From Mycolicibacterium porcinum (GTDB taxonomy: Bacteria; Actinomycetota; Actinomycetes; Mycobacteriales; Mycobacteriaceae), in NCBI GenBank assembly GCA_001942045.1, contig MSTD01000001.1, positions 45,655-109,654 of the forward strand: a DNA stretch of 64,000 bases, written 5' to 3'. Under the pieces are notes generated by a model. The model was not told the DNA's origin. It did not search any database and worked only from the letters and a program-made list of their open reading frames with translations. Position 1 is the first letter of the stretch. Each line of letters opens with the position of its first letter. The translations under genes and the position numbers were made by a program. Positions 52,914 to 63,050 of the stretch are shown in pieces.

Positions 52914-53269
52914 GCCGGCGGCGCCTGCGGGGACGGGACCGGCGGCTCCGGTGGATTGTCGGTCGTCGTCGTGGTGATCGTCGGGGTGGGCAAGGTGGTG
53001 GTCGTCGACGGTACCTCGACTGTCGTCGTGGTCGATGGCGTCGTGCGGGTGTAGCCGCCGCTGCCGTAGCCGGTGGTCGTCGGATTCGAGCGCGTGGCGT
53101 GGGGCGTGGTGGTCGTGGTCGACGGCAGCGTCACGTTCCCGCTCGTCGGCGCGTGGGTCGTCGTCTCGGGGTGGTCCTGCCCTCCGCCGCAAGCCACCGC
53201 GAGCACCGCCGCGGCGGCGACCGCCGTGAGTCCGGCAGCGCGCCCGAGCGTCGTCGATCCGAGGTTCAT
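52910..53269 (-). CDS. Thr-rich lipoprotein
   Basis: 119 residues from ATG 53269, which has GGGAGG four to five bases before it. Signal with a cysteine at residue 27 (AVLAVACGGG) and a mature chain almost entirely Thr, Pro and Ser, ending PPEPPVPSPQAPPA. Such chains are typical O-mannosylated mycobacterial lipoprotein linkers. It is co-translated with the PknH-sensor-like protein and could position it or act with it at the surface. An alternative ATG is at 53281. Confidence 0.75.
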   Translation of the reverse strand: MNLGSTTLGRAAGLTAVAAAAVLAVACGGGQDHPETTTHAPTSGNVTLPSTTTTTPHATRSNPTTTGYGSGGYTRTTPSTTTTVEVPSTTTTLPTPTITTTTTDNPPEPPVPSPQAPPA

Positions 53270-53424
53270 TACGCCTCCCACCAGTGTCTTTACGATGGTG
53301 GCAAATCAAGACTGGTTGTGCGCGAGTATCCGACTACTCGAATTGGGCCGCGCGACCTGTTCCGACGCGGAGTGCCCGGCCGCTCCCCAGCGGTGGCGGC
53401 CGCGCTGCCTTAGCATGTGGCCGT

Positions 53425-54120
53425 ATGCGGGCTCCGCGACGATCGGTGCTGCTCGAACAGCTGGTGACGGCCGGCCATTCGCAGCAGGCGGTCCTCGATG
53501 AGCTGCGCCGGGCCATCCTCGACGGCGGAGTGCCACCGGGCACCCCGATCCCACTCGCCGAGGTGGCCGATGCATTCGGGGTCAGTCAGATCCCGGTGCG
53601 AGAGGCGCTGAAAACTCTCATCGGCGAGGGTCTGGTGGCCCACCGCCGAAACGCCGGTTACCGGGTGGCACTGCTGACCGCTCAGGAACTTCGCGAAATG
53701 TACATCGTGCGTGAGACTTTGGAGTCGGCCTCGTTGGTGGCGGCGGTGGCCAACGCATCGGACACTGACCGGGCCGCGGCGGTCGCGGTGAACCACCTGC
53801 TACAACAGGCTATCGCCGACGACGATGCCGCGGCCTATCACCGCCAGAGCCGCAACTTCCACGCCGCCCTGACCCGGCCGTCCCGCATGCATCGGCTGCT
53901 CCACATGCTCGAAGCCGCCTGGAACGTCACCGAACCTGTGCAATCGATGGTCCACGTCAGTCAGGCTGCTCGGGCCCAGCTGCATGCCGACCACGGCGAC
54001 ATGCTCGAGGCATTCCTGGCCGGCGACGCACCACGCCTCGTCGCGGTCTCCGAACTACATGCCGCGAGGCTCAACGCCGTGATCGCCACCTTGCCGACGC
54101 GGACGGGGCTGTTGGCGTAG
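53425..54120 (+). CDS. GntR family regulator (FadR/VanR-type)
   Basis: 231 residues. HTH: QQAVLDELRRAILDGGVPPGTPIPLAEVADAFGVSQIPVREALKTLIGEGLVAHRRNAGYRV. C-terminal FCD-type helical ligand domain (MYIVRETLESASLVAAVANA..., FHAALTRPSRMHRLLHMLEAAW with metal-binding His). Located just before the NCS1 permease gene, which it probably controls; repeats lie between them. Confidence 0.85.
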   Translation: MRAPRRSVLLEQLVTAGHSQQAVLDELRRAILDGGVPPGTPIPLAEVADAFGVSQIPVREALKTLIGEGLVAHRRNAGYRVALLTAQELREMYIVRETLESASLVAAVANASDTDRAAAVAVNHLLQQAIADDDAAAYHRQSRNFHAALTRPSRMHRLLHMLEAAWNVTEPVQSMVHVSQAARAQLHADHGDMLEAFLAGDAPRLVAVSELHAARLNAVIATLPTRTGLLA

Positions 54121-54150
54121 ATATCAGCCCAGCCCGCCCGTCTGCCGGTC

Positions 54151-54206
54151 GCGAAATATATTCTGCGCGAAATTGACTCATAGCTCAGGCGAAATAGCTG
54201 GGAAAC
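54151..54206. promoter_or_regulatory. GCGAAAT repeats upstream of the NCS1 permease
   Basis: GCGAAAT occurs at 54151-54157, 54167-54173 and 54189-54195, followed by GGAAAC at 54201-54206. The last two match the GAAAT-N6-GAAAC spacing of GlnR half sites. The repeats may bind the adjacent GntR protein, GlnR, or both. Confidence 0.4.
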
Positions 54207-54228
54207 ACAAGGTTTCTAGCGTCGGTCC

Positions 54229-55755
54229 ATGACCGACACCGTTGTATCCCAAACCGTGGGTGCCGCAGATCTCGTCGAGGCGGCCGGCCACCCGGTCGGC
54301 AGCGGTGAGATCAAGCCCGGCTACGACCCACGCCTGACCAATGAGGATCTGGCTCCGCTGCGCAAGCAGAGCTGGGGTTCTTACAACATCTTCGCGTTCT
54401 GGATGTCCGACGTGCACAGCGTCGGCGGCTATGTCACCGCTGGAAGCCTGTTCGCGCTGGGGCTGGCCAGCTGGCAGGTGCTGGCGGCGCTGCTGATCGG
54501 CATCACGATCGTGTACTTCCTGTGCAACCTGGTGGCCAAGCCGAGTCAGGCTGCGGGCGTGCCCTATCCGGTGATCTGCCGCACCGTGTTCGGTGTGCTC
54601 GGCGCCAACATCCCGGCCATCATCCGCGGGTTGATCGCGGTGGCCTGGTATGGCATCCAGACCTTCCTGGCTTCAGCGGCCCTGGACATCGTGCTGGTGA
54701 AGCTCTTCCCCGCACTCGCGCCCTACGCCGTGGTCGCCGACTACGGATTCGCCGGCCTGTCTCTGCTGGGTTGGGGAAGTTTCTTGCTCCTGTGGGTTTT
54801 GCAGGCCTGTGTTTTCTGGCGTGGCATGGAATCGATTCGCCGGTTCATCGACTTCTGCGGGCCGGCCGTCTATGTCGTGATGTTCGTTTTGTGCGGCTAT
54901 CTGATCGCCAAAGCCGGCTGGGGCGCGATCGATCTGAACCTCGGTGACGTCACGTACACCGGTTGGGCATCGGTGCCGGTGATGCTCGGCGCGATCGCCC
55001 TGGTGGTGTCCTACTTCTCCGGGCCGATGCTCAACTTCGGTGACTTCTCCCGGTACGGAAAGACGTTCGCGGCGGTCAAGCGGGGCAACTTCCTGGGCTT
55101 GCCGCTGAACTTCCTGGTGTTCTCGGTGCTCGTGGTGGTGACCGCCTCGCTGACGCTGCCGGTGTTCGGCGAGTTGATCACCGATCCGGTCCAGACCGTG
55201 GCCCGCATCGACAGCACATTCGCGATCGTGTTGGGCGCGTTGACCTTCACCATCGCGACCATCGGCATCAACATCGTCGCCAATTTCATCAGTCCGGCCT
55301 TCGACTTCTCCAACGTCAGCCCGCAGCGGATCAGCTGGCGAGCGGGCGGCATGATCGCGGCGGTCGGGTCCGTACTGATCACCCCGTGGAACCTGTACAA
55401 CAATCCCGAGGTTATCCACTACACACTGGAGACGTTGGGTGCGTTCATCGGTCCGCTGTTCGGTGTGCTGATCGCCGACTTCTACCTGGTCCGTAAGCAG
55501 AAGGTGGTGGTCGACGATCTGTTCACCATGAATGAGTCCGGAAAATACTGGTACAGCAAGGGATACAACAAGGTAGCGGTGATCGCGACGGTTGTCGGCG
55601 CGGCGCTCGCAGTCATCCCGGTGCTGCTCGGCGGCAGTGTAACGGGCATGCACACCGCTGCCCAGTACAGCTGGTTCATCGGCTGCGGCGTGGCCCTCGG
55701 TCTCTACTATGTGCTGGCCCAGCGCGACTCTCGGGTCGCAGCGTCGCTCAAATGA
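54229..55755 (+). CDS. NCS1 family nucleobase/hydantoin permease
   Basis: 508 residues with 12 spans. Family motifs: SWGSYNIFAFWMSDVHSVGGYVTAGSLF, PYPVICRTVFGVLGANIPAIIRGLIAVAWYGIQTF, FSGPMLNFGDFSRYGKTFAAVKRGN and PWNLYNNPEVIHYTLETLGAFIGPLFGVLIADFYLVRKQKV. These carry uracil, cytosine, allantoin or hydantoins with sodium or protons. Nitrogen-source uptake would fit the possible GlnR-like repeats in front of it. Confidence 0.9.
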   Translation: MTDTVVSQTVGAADLVEAAGHPVGSGEIKPGYDPRLTNEDLAPLRKQSWGSYNIFAFWMSDVHSVGGYVTAGSLFALGLASWQVLAALLIGITIVYFLCNLVAKPSQAAGVPYPVICRTVFGVLGANIPAIIRGLIAVAWYGIQTFLASAALDIVLVKLFPALAPYAVVADYGFAGLSLLGWGSFLLLWVLQACVFWRGMESIRRFIDFCGPAVYVVMFVLCGYLIAKAGWGAIDLNLGDVTYTGWASVPVMLGAIALVVSYFSGPMLNFGDFSRYGKTFAAVKRGNFLGLPLNFLVFSVLVVVTASLTLPVFGELITDPVQTVARIDSTFAIVLGALTFTIATIGINIVANFISPAFDFSNVSPQRISWRAGGMIAAVGSVLITPWNLYNNPEVIHYTLETLGAFIGPLFGVLIADFYLVRKQKVVVDDLFTMNESGKYWYSKGYNKVAVIATVVGAALAVIPVLLGGSVTGMHTAAQYSWFIGCGVALGLYYVLAQRDSRVAASLK

Positions 55756-55896
55756 CCCCGGATCTGGGTGATCAATCCGAACACGTACATAGCACCTGAG
55801 CGCTGGCCGCGCATCGGAATGGAGCAGCAAAGTGTCGCGATCTGCAGCCAATTCCTTACAACATGACAACCTGACGCCTCTGGCTGGGCTGGCAGC

Positions 55897-55932
55897 ATGG
55901 CAGGCCCAACACGACTTTCCTCAAAGGGGTGA
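55897..55932 (+). CDS. 11-residue upstream ORF overlapping whiB
   Basis: ATG 55897 to TGA 55930-55932 encodes M-A-G-P-T-R-L-S-S-K-G. The TGA overlaps the GTG start of whiB by four bases (GTGA), and the AAAGGGG inside the ORF is the ribosome site of whiB. Upstream ORFs are known to control some whiB genes; whether this one is translated is untested. Confidence 0.4.
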   Translation: MAGPTRLSSKG

Positions 55933-56309
55933 ACGCCTTGTCCCGCACGCTTTTCGATCCACAACCAGCGCCGGAATTCGTTGTGAGACAAGCGATAAGC
56001 GACCGCGCCCCCACTCGTCCGGCACTCCCGGTCTACCGCTCCCCGCGGAACCTGCCACCACCGGCGCTGGATGAGTGGAGTTGGCAACAGCACGGCCTCT
56101 GCCGGGACCATCCGGCCGAAGTGTTCTTCCCGGAGGAGGCCCGAGGGCGCCCGCTGCGCCGCCGGGAGGACGCGGCCAAGGCGATCTGCCGGACCTGCCC
56201 GGTGCTGGCCCGGTGCCGGGCGCATGCCCTGTCCGCTCCCGAGCCCTACGGCATCTGGGGTGCGATGACGGCCAGGGAGCGTGCCATCACGCTGAGCGAC
56301 GAGCGCTAG
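55929..56309 (+). CDS. WhiB family iron-sulfur transcription factor
   Basis: 126 residues with the four cluster ligands Cys58 (HGLCRDH), Cys87 and Cys90 (AICRTC) and Cys96 (LARCRAH), then the turn YGIWGAMTARERA. The turn is GIWGA instead of the common GVWGG. WhiB proteins bind a 4Fe-4S cluster and sigma-A region 4. There is no AT-hook, so it is not WhiB7. A GTG start is used. The stop overlaps the convergent dapC stop. Confidence 0.9.
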   Translation: MNALSRTLFDPQPAPEFVVRQAISDRAPTRPALPVYRSPRNLPPPALDEWSWQQHGLCRDHPAEVFFPEEARGRPLRRREDAAKAICRTCPVLARCRAHALSAPEPYGIWGAMTARERAITLSDER

Positions 56310-57472
56310 GCGCGCAGCGTCTGGAGTCGGCGGATCGCCTCTTCCATCGTGGCGTCGCGCTTGCAGAAAGCGAAGCGCACCAAGTGATTCCACAGATCGG
56401 CGTGCGGGGCCTCCGGGTCGCAGAATGCCGACATCGGGATCGCGGCCACCCCGGCCTTGTGGGGCAACTCGGCGCAGAACTGCGTGCTGTCCGAATATCC
56501 CAGCGGCCGCGGGTCGGCGCACAGGAAGTACGTGCCGCGGCTGTCATGCACCTCGAACCCGATGTCGGCCAATGCGTGACCCAGCCGGTCGCGCTTCGCC
56601 TCGAACGACTGGCGCAGATCGGCCACCCAGCCGTCCTCGTGATTGAGCGCGTGGGCGACCGCGGGTTGGAACGGTCCGCCGCCCACATAACTCAGATACT
56701 GCTTGGCCGCGCGCACCCCGGCGATCAAGTCCGCCGGACCGCAGGCCCAGCCGATCTTCCAGCCGGTGACGTTGAACATCTTGGCCGCACTGGAGATGGT
56801 CACGGTGCGTCCGGCCATCCCGGGGTAGCGGGCCAGCGGGAGGTGCTCGACCCCGAACACCAGCTGTTCGTACACCTCGTCGGTGATCACCAGCAGGTCA
56901 TGCTCGATGGCCAGCGCCGCGATTTCGCGCAGCTCGGCATCGGAGGCCACGGCGCCCGTCGGGTTGTGCGGGGAGTTGAGGATCAGCGCTTTGGTTTTTG
57001 GGGTGACAGCGCGGCGCAAAGCCTCGATGTCGATCACGAACCCGGCACCGTCGGCGACCAGCGGTACGGCGACGCGCGCACACCCGGCCATCGCGATCAC
57101 CGGGGAGTACGAGTCGTAGAACGGCTCGATCACCAGTACCTCCGAGCCAGGCTCGACCAGGCCCAGCACCGCCGCCGCGATGGCTTCCGTGGCGCCGACG
57201 GTCACCAGCACCTCGGTGTCGGGGTCGTACTCGATGCCGTAGTGGCGTTTGCGCTGTGCGGCGATCGCGTGGCGCAGCTCGGGGATGCCGAGGCCGGGCG
57301 GGTACTGATTGTGGCCTTCGGCGATGGCGTTCTGCGCCACCTTCAGCATCTCGGCCGGGCCGTCCTCGTCGGGAAAGCCCTGCCCGAGGTTGACCGCACC
57401 CAGTCGGCTGGCGAGGGCAGACATCTCCGCGAAGATGGTGACGGCGAAGGGCTGCAGCCGTGTGACAGTCAT
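56306..57472 (-). CDS. dapC: N-succinyldiaminopimelate aminotransferase
   Basis: 388 residues of fold-type I PLP aminotransferases: NLGQGFPDEDGPAEML, VTVGATEAIAAAVLGL, ILNSPHNPTGAV, VITDEVYEQLVF and the Schiff-base lysine in TISSAAKMFNVTGWKIGWACG. Rv0858c, the closest known protein, was described as DapC of lysine/DAP synthesis; methionine or kynurenine aminotransferases look similar. ATG 57472 matches the genus start MTVTRL; 11 codons upstream is another ATG. Confidence 0.85.
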   Translation of the reverse strand: MTVTRLQPFAVTIFAEMSALASRLGAVNLGQGFPDEDGPAEMLKVAQNAIAEGHNQYPPGLGIPELRHAIAAQRKRHYGIEYDPDTEVLVTVGATEAIAAAVLGLVEPGSEVLVIEPFYDSYSPVIAMAGCARVAVPLVADGAGFVIDIEALRRAVTPKTKALILNSPHNPTGAVASDAELREIAALAIEHDLLVITDEVYEQLVFGVEHLPLARYPGMAGRTVTISSAAKMFNVTGWKIGWACGPADLIAGVRAAKQYLSYVGGGPFQPAVAHALNHEDGWVADLRQSFEAKRDRLGHALADIGFEVHDSRGTYFLCADPRPLGYSDSTQFCAELPHKAGVAAIPMSAFCDPEAPHADLWNHLVRFAFCKRDATMEEAIRRLQTLRA

Positions 57473-57527
57473 GTTGCATGAGGCTAGTGCGGGAATGATC
57501 GCCACGCCTCCGACGCTTTAAGGCTGC

Positions 57528-58634
57528 GTGACCTACAAACTGAACGCCGACGCCGCACTGCTGCAGCCGATCCAGGTCGGCGACACCGTCGCTACCAACC
57601 GTCTGTTCATGGCGCCGCTGACGCGTTCGCGCGCCGACGCCGATGGCACCCCCTCGCCGCTGGCGGCGCAGTACTACTCGCAGCGCGCCGGTGCGGGCCT
57701 GATCATCAGCGAGGCGACCGCCGTCGCCGAGACCGCCAACGGCGCCTACATGAACACTCCCGGCATCTACACCGACCGCCATCAGGACGGTTGGGCCGAG
57801 ATCGCCGAGTCGGTGCACGCCGAGGGCGGCAAGATGTTCGTCCAGCTGTGGCACGTCGGCCGGATGGCGCATTCCGACATCAGCGGGTTCGAGCCCGTCG
57901 CGCCCTCGGCGATCGCGGCTGACATGGTCACCCACACCCCTGCCGGCAAGAAGCCGCTGGAGGTGCCTCGTGCGCTCGACATCGATGAGATCCCCGCGAT
58001 CGTCGCGCAGTTCCGGGCCGCCGCGCGGCGCGCGATCGACGCCGGCATGGACGGCGTGGAGATCCACGGCGCCAACGGCTACCTGCTGCACCAATTCGCC
58101 TCCGATGTGGTCAACCAGCGCACCGATGCCTACGGCGGTTCGCCGGAGAACCGGGCCAGGCTCACCGCTGAGGTCGTCGAGGCCGTCGTCGACGAGATCG
58201 GCGCGGGCCGGGTCGGGCTGCGCATCTCGCCTGGGAACCCGGCCGGCGGTATGCAGGAGAACGACGCCGTCAGCACTTATGAGGCATTACTGGAGCGCAT
58301 CGCGCCGCTCGGCCTGGCCTACCTGCACGTGCTCATCGACCCGGCCACGCGGACCTTCGGTGTCATCCGCGCGCTGTGGTCGGGGACGTTCGTGCTCAAC
58401 ACCGGCCGGGGCACTGACACTGACTTCTCGCTGCTGGAGGGCTATGCGCAGTGGGGCGCGATCAGCGCGTACGCGGCGGGGCGGGCGTTCCTGGCCAACC
58501 CGGACCTGATCGACCGGCTGCTCCTGGGCGCCGAGCTCAACGAGCCCGACGTGGCGACGTTCTACGCGCCGGGGCCCGTGGGCTACACCGACTATCCGAC
58601 GCTGCTCGCTGTCGAGGAGCCTCGCTCGGCCTGA
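57528..58634 (+). CDS. Old Yellow Enzyme family ene-reductase
   Basis: 368 residues, FMN-binding TIM barrel: VATNRLFMAPLTRSRADADGTPSPLAAQYYSQRAGAGLIISEAT, FVQLWHVGRMAHSD, VEIHGANGYLLHQFASDVVNQRTDAYGGSPENRARL (substrate His/Asn). These NADPH enzymes reduce activated C=C bonds or nitro compounds (NemA-like). GTG 57528 start. Divergent from dapC. The 94-bp tandem repeat follows it. Confidence 0.92.
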   Translation: MTYKLNADAALLQPIQVGDTVATNRLFMAPLTRSRADADGTPSPLAAQYYSQRAGAGLIISEATAVAETANGAYMNTPGIYTDRHQDGWAEIAESVHAEGGKMFVQLWHVGRMAHSDISGFEPVAPSAIAADMVTHTPAGKKPLEVPRALDIDEIPAIVAQFRAAARRAIDAGMDGVEIHGANGYLLHQFASDVVNQRTDAYGGSPENRARLTAEVVEAVVDEIGAGRVGLRISPGNPAGGMQENDAVSTYEALLERIAPLGLAYLHVLIDPATRTFGVIRALWSGTFVLNTGRGTDTDFSLLEGYAQWGAISAYAAGRAFLANPDLIDRLLLGAELNEPDVATFYAPGPVGYTDYPTLLAVEEPRSA

Positions 58635-59153
58635 CGCCGTCCAGTGGCCACCTGTGGTGCGCCGTTTTCGACCTGAGGGTCGTTGCGCATCGCTCGGAGC
58701 GGCCTTGGCGTGGAAAGCGGTGCGTGGGAGGCCGTGGCCTAGGTCTGCTGTCGCGCCGTTTTCGACCTGAGGGTCGTTGCGCATCGCTCGGAGCGGCCTT
58801 GGCGTGGAAAGCGGTGCGTGGGAGGCCGTGGCCTAGGTCTGCTGTCGCGCCGTTTTCGACCTGAGGGTCGTTGCGCATCGCTCGGAGCGGCCTTGGCGTG
58901 GAAAGCGGTGCGTGGGAGGCCGTGGCCTAGGTCTGCTGTCGCGCCGTTTCCTACGTGGGGGTCGCTGCGCCGCGCGTGGGGCAGCCCTGGCGTCGAAAGC
59001 GGCGATCGCTCCCTCAAAAGATGATGCTGAGCACAGGCCCAACCAACGGGTTGGGCGAGGCTGCTACTCTGCCGTTCAGAGGACTGCCCATATTCGCTGG
59101 GCGGTTCCACAACCCAACCTGAACCTGGACGCCGATACGGCAGGGGAGCAGAC
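58635..59153. repeat. 94-bp tandem repeat, three identical units plus a diverged fourth
   Basis: Units start at 58659, 58753 and 58847 and are identical over 94 bp; a fourth, starting at 58941, is diverged (GCGCCGTTTCCTACGTGGG instead of GCGCCGTTTTCGACCTGAG) and fades near 59010. Each unit begins GCGCCGTTTTCGACC and ends AGGTCTGCTGTC. No ribosome-site-bearing gene is inside, although read-through frames of the repeat exist on both strands. The rest, 59011-59153, includes a GCCCAAC/GTTGGGC hairpin near 59037 and the fadA leader. The repeats probably vary in number between strains. Confidence 0.9.
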
Positions 59154-60365
<1,212 letters not shown>

Positions 60366-60380
60366 GGAGAGCGAAAAACA

Positions 60381-62528
60381 ATGGCTGAGAACACCATTCA
60401 GTGGGACAAGGATGCCGACGGCATCGTCACCCTGACGCTGGACGACCCGACCGGTTCGGCCAACGTGATGAACGAGCACTACAAGGAATCCATGCACAAT
60501 GCCGTGGAACGCCTTGTGGCTGAGCAGGATTCGATCACCGGTGTCGTCATCACCAGTGCGAAGAAGACCTTCTTCGCCGGTGGCGACCTCAAGGGCATGA
60601 TGAACATCGGCCCCGACGACGCCGCTCAGGCGTTCGAGATGGTCGAGACCATCAAGGCCGACCTGCGCAAGCTGGAGACCCTGCCCAAGCCCGTCGTGGC
60701 CGCCATCAACGGCGCCGCGCTCGGCGGCGGCCTGGAGATCGCGCTGGCCACCAACCACCGCATCGCCGCCGACGTCAAGGGCAGCCAGATCGGCCTGCCC
60801 GAGGTCACGCTGGGCCTGCTGCCCGGCGGTGGTGGCGTGGCCCGCACTGTGCGCATGTTCGGCATCCAGAAGGCGTTCATGGAGGTGCTGAGCCAGGGCA
60901 CCCGCTTCAACCCGACCAAGGCCAAGGAGACCGGCCTGGTCGACGAGCTGGTCGGTTCGGTCGAGGAGCTGGTCCCCGCCGCCAAGGCGTGGATCAAGGC
61001 CAACCCCGAGGCTCACACCCAGCCGTGGGACGTCAAGGGCTACAAGATCCCCGGTGGCACCCCGTCCACCCCGGCGCTGGCCGCGATCCTTCCGTCCTTC
61101 CCGGCCCTGCTCAAGAAGCAGCTCAAGGGCGCCCCGATGCCCGCGCCGCGGGCCATCCTGGACGCCGCCGTCGAGGGTGCGCAGGTCGACTTCGACACCG
61201 CCAGCCGCATCGAGAGCCGCTACTTCGTCTCGCTGGTCACCGGCCAGACCGCCAAGAACATGATTCAGGCGTTCTTCCTGGACCTGCAGGCCATCAACGG
61301 TGGCGCCTCGCGGCCCGAGGGCATCGCCAAGCAGGAGATCAAGAAGATCGGTGTGCTGGGCGCGGGCATGATGGGCGCCGGTATCGCCTATGTGTCGGCC
61401 AAGGCCGGCTATGACGTCGTCCTCAAGGACGTCAGCATCGAGGCCGCCCAGAAGGGCAAGGCGTACTCGGAGGGCCTGGAGGCCAAGGCGCTCAAGCGTG
61501 GCAAGACCACCGAGGAGAAGTCGGCGGCGCTGCTGGCTCGCATCACCCCGACGGCCGATCCGCAGGATCTCAAGGGCGTCGACTTCGTGATCGAGGCCGT
61601 GTTCGAGAACCAGGAACTCAAGCACAAGGTGTTCCAGGAGATCGAGGACATCGTCGAGCCCAACGCGCTGCTCGGCTCGAACACCTCCACGCTGCCGATC
61701 ACCGGTCTGGCGACCGGCGTGAAGCGCCAGGAGGACTTCATCGGTATCCACTTCTTCTCGCCGGTCGACAAGATGCCGCTGGTGGAGATCATCAAGGGCG
61801 AGAAGACCTCTGACGAGGCGCTGGCCCGGGTGTTCGACTACACGCTGGCCATCAAGAAGACCCCGATCGTGGTCAACGACAGCCGCGGCTTCTTCACCAG
61901 CCGTGTGATCGGCACCTTCGTCAACGAGTCGCTGGCCATGCTGGGCGAGGGTGTCGAGCCCGCGTCGATCGAGCAGGCGGGTTCGCAGGCCGGTTACCCG
62001 GCGGCGCCGCTGCAGCTGAGCGATGAGCTCAACCTGGAGCTCATGCACAAGATCGCCGTCGCCACCAAGGAAGGTGTCGAGGCCGCCGGTGGCACGCACG
62101 TGCCGCATCCGGCCGAGGCCGTCGTGGAGAAGATGATCGAGCTCGGTCGCCCGTCGCGCCTGAAGGGTGCCGGTTTCTACGAGTACGTCGACGGCAAGCG
62201 GACCCAGCTGTGGCCCGGCCTGCGGGAGACGTTCAAGTCCGGCTCTTCGCAGATCCCGCTGCAGGACATGATCGACCGCATGCTGTTCGCCGAGGCTCTG
62301 GAGACCCAGAAGTGCATCGACGAGGGTGTGCTCACCTCGACCGCTGACGCGAACATCGGCTCGATCATGGGTATCGGCTTCCCGCCGTACACCGGTGGTT
62401 CGGCGCAGTTCATCGTCGGCTACCAGGGTGAGCTCGGCGTCGGCAAGGAGGCCTTCGTGGCCCGGGCCAAGGAACTGGCCGCCCGCTACGGCGACCGCTT
62501 CCTGCCGCCGGCCTCGCTGGAGAGCTAG
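60381..62528 (+). CDS. fadB: Fused enoyl-CoA hydratase / 3-hydroxyacyl-CoA dehydrogenase
   Basis: 715 residues. Crotonase domain (1-290): FAGGDLKGMMNIG, NGAALGGGLEIALATNHRIA and GLPEVTLGLLPGGGGVAR. Dehydrogenase domain: IGVLGAGMMGAGIAYVSAKAG (NAD site near 312), SNTSTLPITGLA, GIHFFSPVDKMPLVEII, DSRGFFTSRVIGTF. Alpha subunit of the FadAB beta-oxidation complex. A strong terminator follows. Confidence 0.95.
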   Translation: MAENTIQWDKDADGIVTLTLDDPTGSANVMNEHYKESMHNAVERLVAEQDSITGVVITSAKKTFFAGGDLKGMMNIGPDDAAQAFEMVETIKADLRKLETLPKPVVAAINGAALGGGLEIALATNHRIAADVKGSQIGLPEVTLGLLPGGGGVARTVRMFGIQKAFMEVLSQGTRFNPTKAKETGLVDELVGSVEELVPAAKAWIKANPEAHTQPWDVKGYKIPGGTPSTPALAAILPSFPALLKKQLKGAPMPAPRAILDAAVEGAQVDFDTASRIESRYFVSLVTGQTAKNMIQAFFLDLQAINGGASRPEGIAKQEIKKIGVLGAGMMGAGIAYVSAKAGYDVVLKDVSIEAAQKGKAYSEGLEAKALKRGKTTEEKSAALLARITPTADPQDLKGVDFVIEAVFENQELKHKVFQEIEDIVEPNALLGSNTSTLPITGLATGVKRQEDFIGIHFFSPVDKMPLVEIIKGEKTSDEALARVFDYTLAIKKTPIVVNDSRGFFTSRVIGTFVNESLAMLGEGVEPASIEQAGSQAGYPAAPLQLSDELNLELMHKIAVATKEGVEAAGGTHVPHPAEAVVEKMIELGRPSRLKGAGFYEYVDGKRTQLWPGLRETFKSGSSQIPLQDMIDRMLFAEALETQKCIDEGVLTSTADANIGSIMGIGFPPYTGGSAQFIVGYQGELGVGKEAFVARAKELAARYGDRFLPPASLES

Positions 62529-62541
62529 CCTCACCGCGACC

Positions 62542-62589
62542 AGACACAAAGCTGCCCCTTTTCTCCGGAAGAGGGGCAGCTTTGTGTCT
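62542..62589. terminator. Long hairpin terminator between fadB and PPOX gene
   Basis: AGACACAAAGCTGCCCCTTTT (62542-62562) pairs with 62569-62589 over 21 positions (one G-U) around the loop CTCCGG. On the plus strand the loop-side T4 and on the minus strand the same T-rich part flank it; it separates the convergent fadB and PPOX-family genes. Confidence 0.85.
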
Positions 62590-62591
62590 GC

Positions 62592-63041
62592 TCAGCTAGA
62601 AGGGTTCGAGTACACCCGCGTCGGCGTGATCAGGACGGCGGCGCGACGCTCCTCGCGCATGACGTGGTCGTAGGTGTCCCAGTCGTCGTGGGTGCCGCCG
62701 GCCGCCTCGAAGACGGCACGCAACAGCAGCCGTAACTTCTCGGCGTCGGTATCGGGAGCGGGATCGTCGGGCCCGATGATCTCGACGGTGCCCTCGACCG
62801 TCACCCACTGCCAGCCGGCCCGGGCGACGACGGTGGCCCGAGGATCGGCGCGCAGGTGCTGCAGCTTGCGGCTCCCGCCGATGGCGACCAGGGCGACGAC
62901 GGGTTCGCCGGTGCGCGGATGGGCCATCACCCCGGCATTCACCACGGAAGACTGGATGCTGCCGTCACCGCGCAAGGTGCTCAGCACACAGAGCCCGTGA
63001 TCGCGGGACAGCATGTCGGCGAATGCGGAAACGTCGGTCAC
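62592..63041 (-). CDS. PPOX-class (split-barrel flavin/F420) protein 1
   Basis: 149 residues with the split-barrel pattern: FADMLSRDHGLCVLSTLRGDGSIQSSVVNAGVM, VVALVAIGGSRKLQHLRADPRATVVARAG, WVTVEGTVEIIG, and RAAVLITPTRVYSN. Close to TIGR03618-type F420-dependent enzymes such as biliverdin reductases. Co-directional with another PPOX gene, 9 bp apart; stop lies within 3 nt of the terminator. Confidence 0.8.
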   Translation of the reverse strand: MTDVSAFADMLSRDHGLCVLSTLRGDGSIQSSVVNAGVMAHPRTGEPVVALVAIGGSRKLQHLRADPRATVVARAGWQWVTVEGTVEIIGPDDPAPDTDAEKLRLLLRAVFEAAGGTHDDWDTYDHVMREERRAAVLITPTRVYSNPSS

Positions 63042-63050
63042 GGCCGCCCC

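Noticed and set aside
58659..59010. Tandem repeats as a CRISPR array
   Set aside because: Units are contiguous 94-bp copies with no unique spacers, and no cas gene is nearby.
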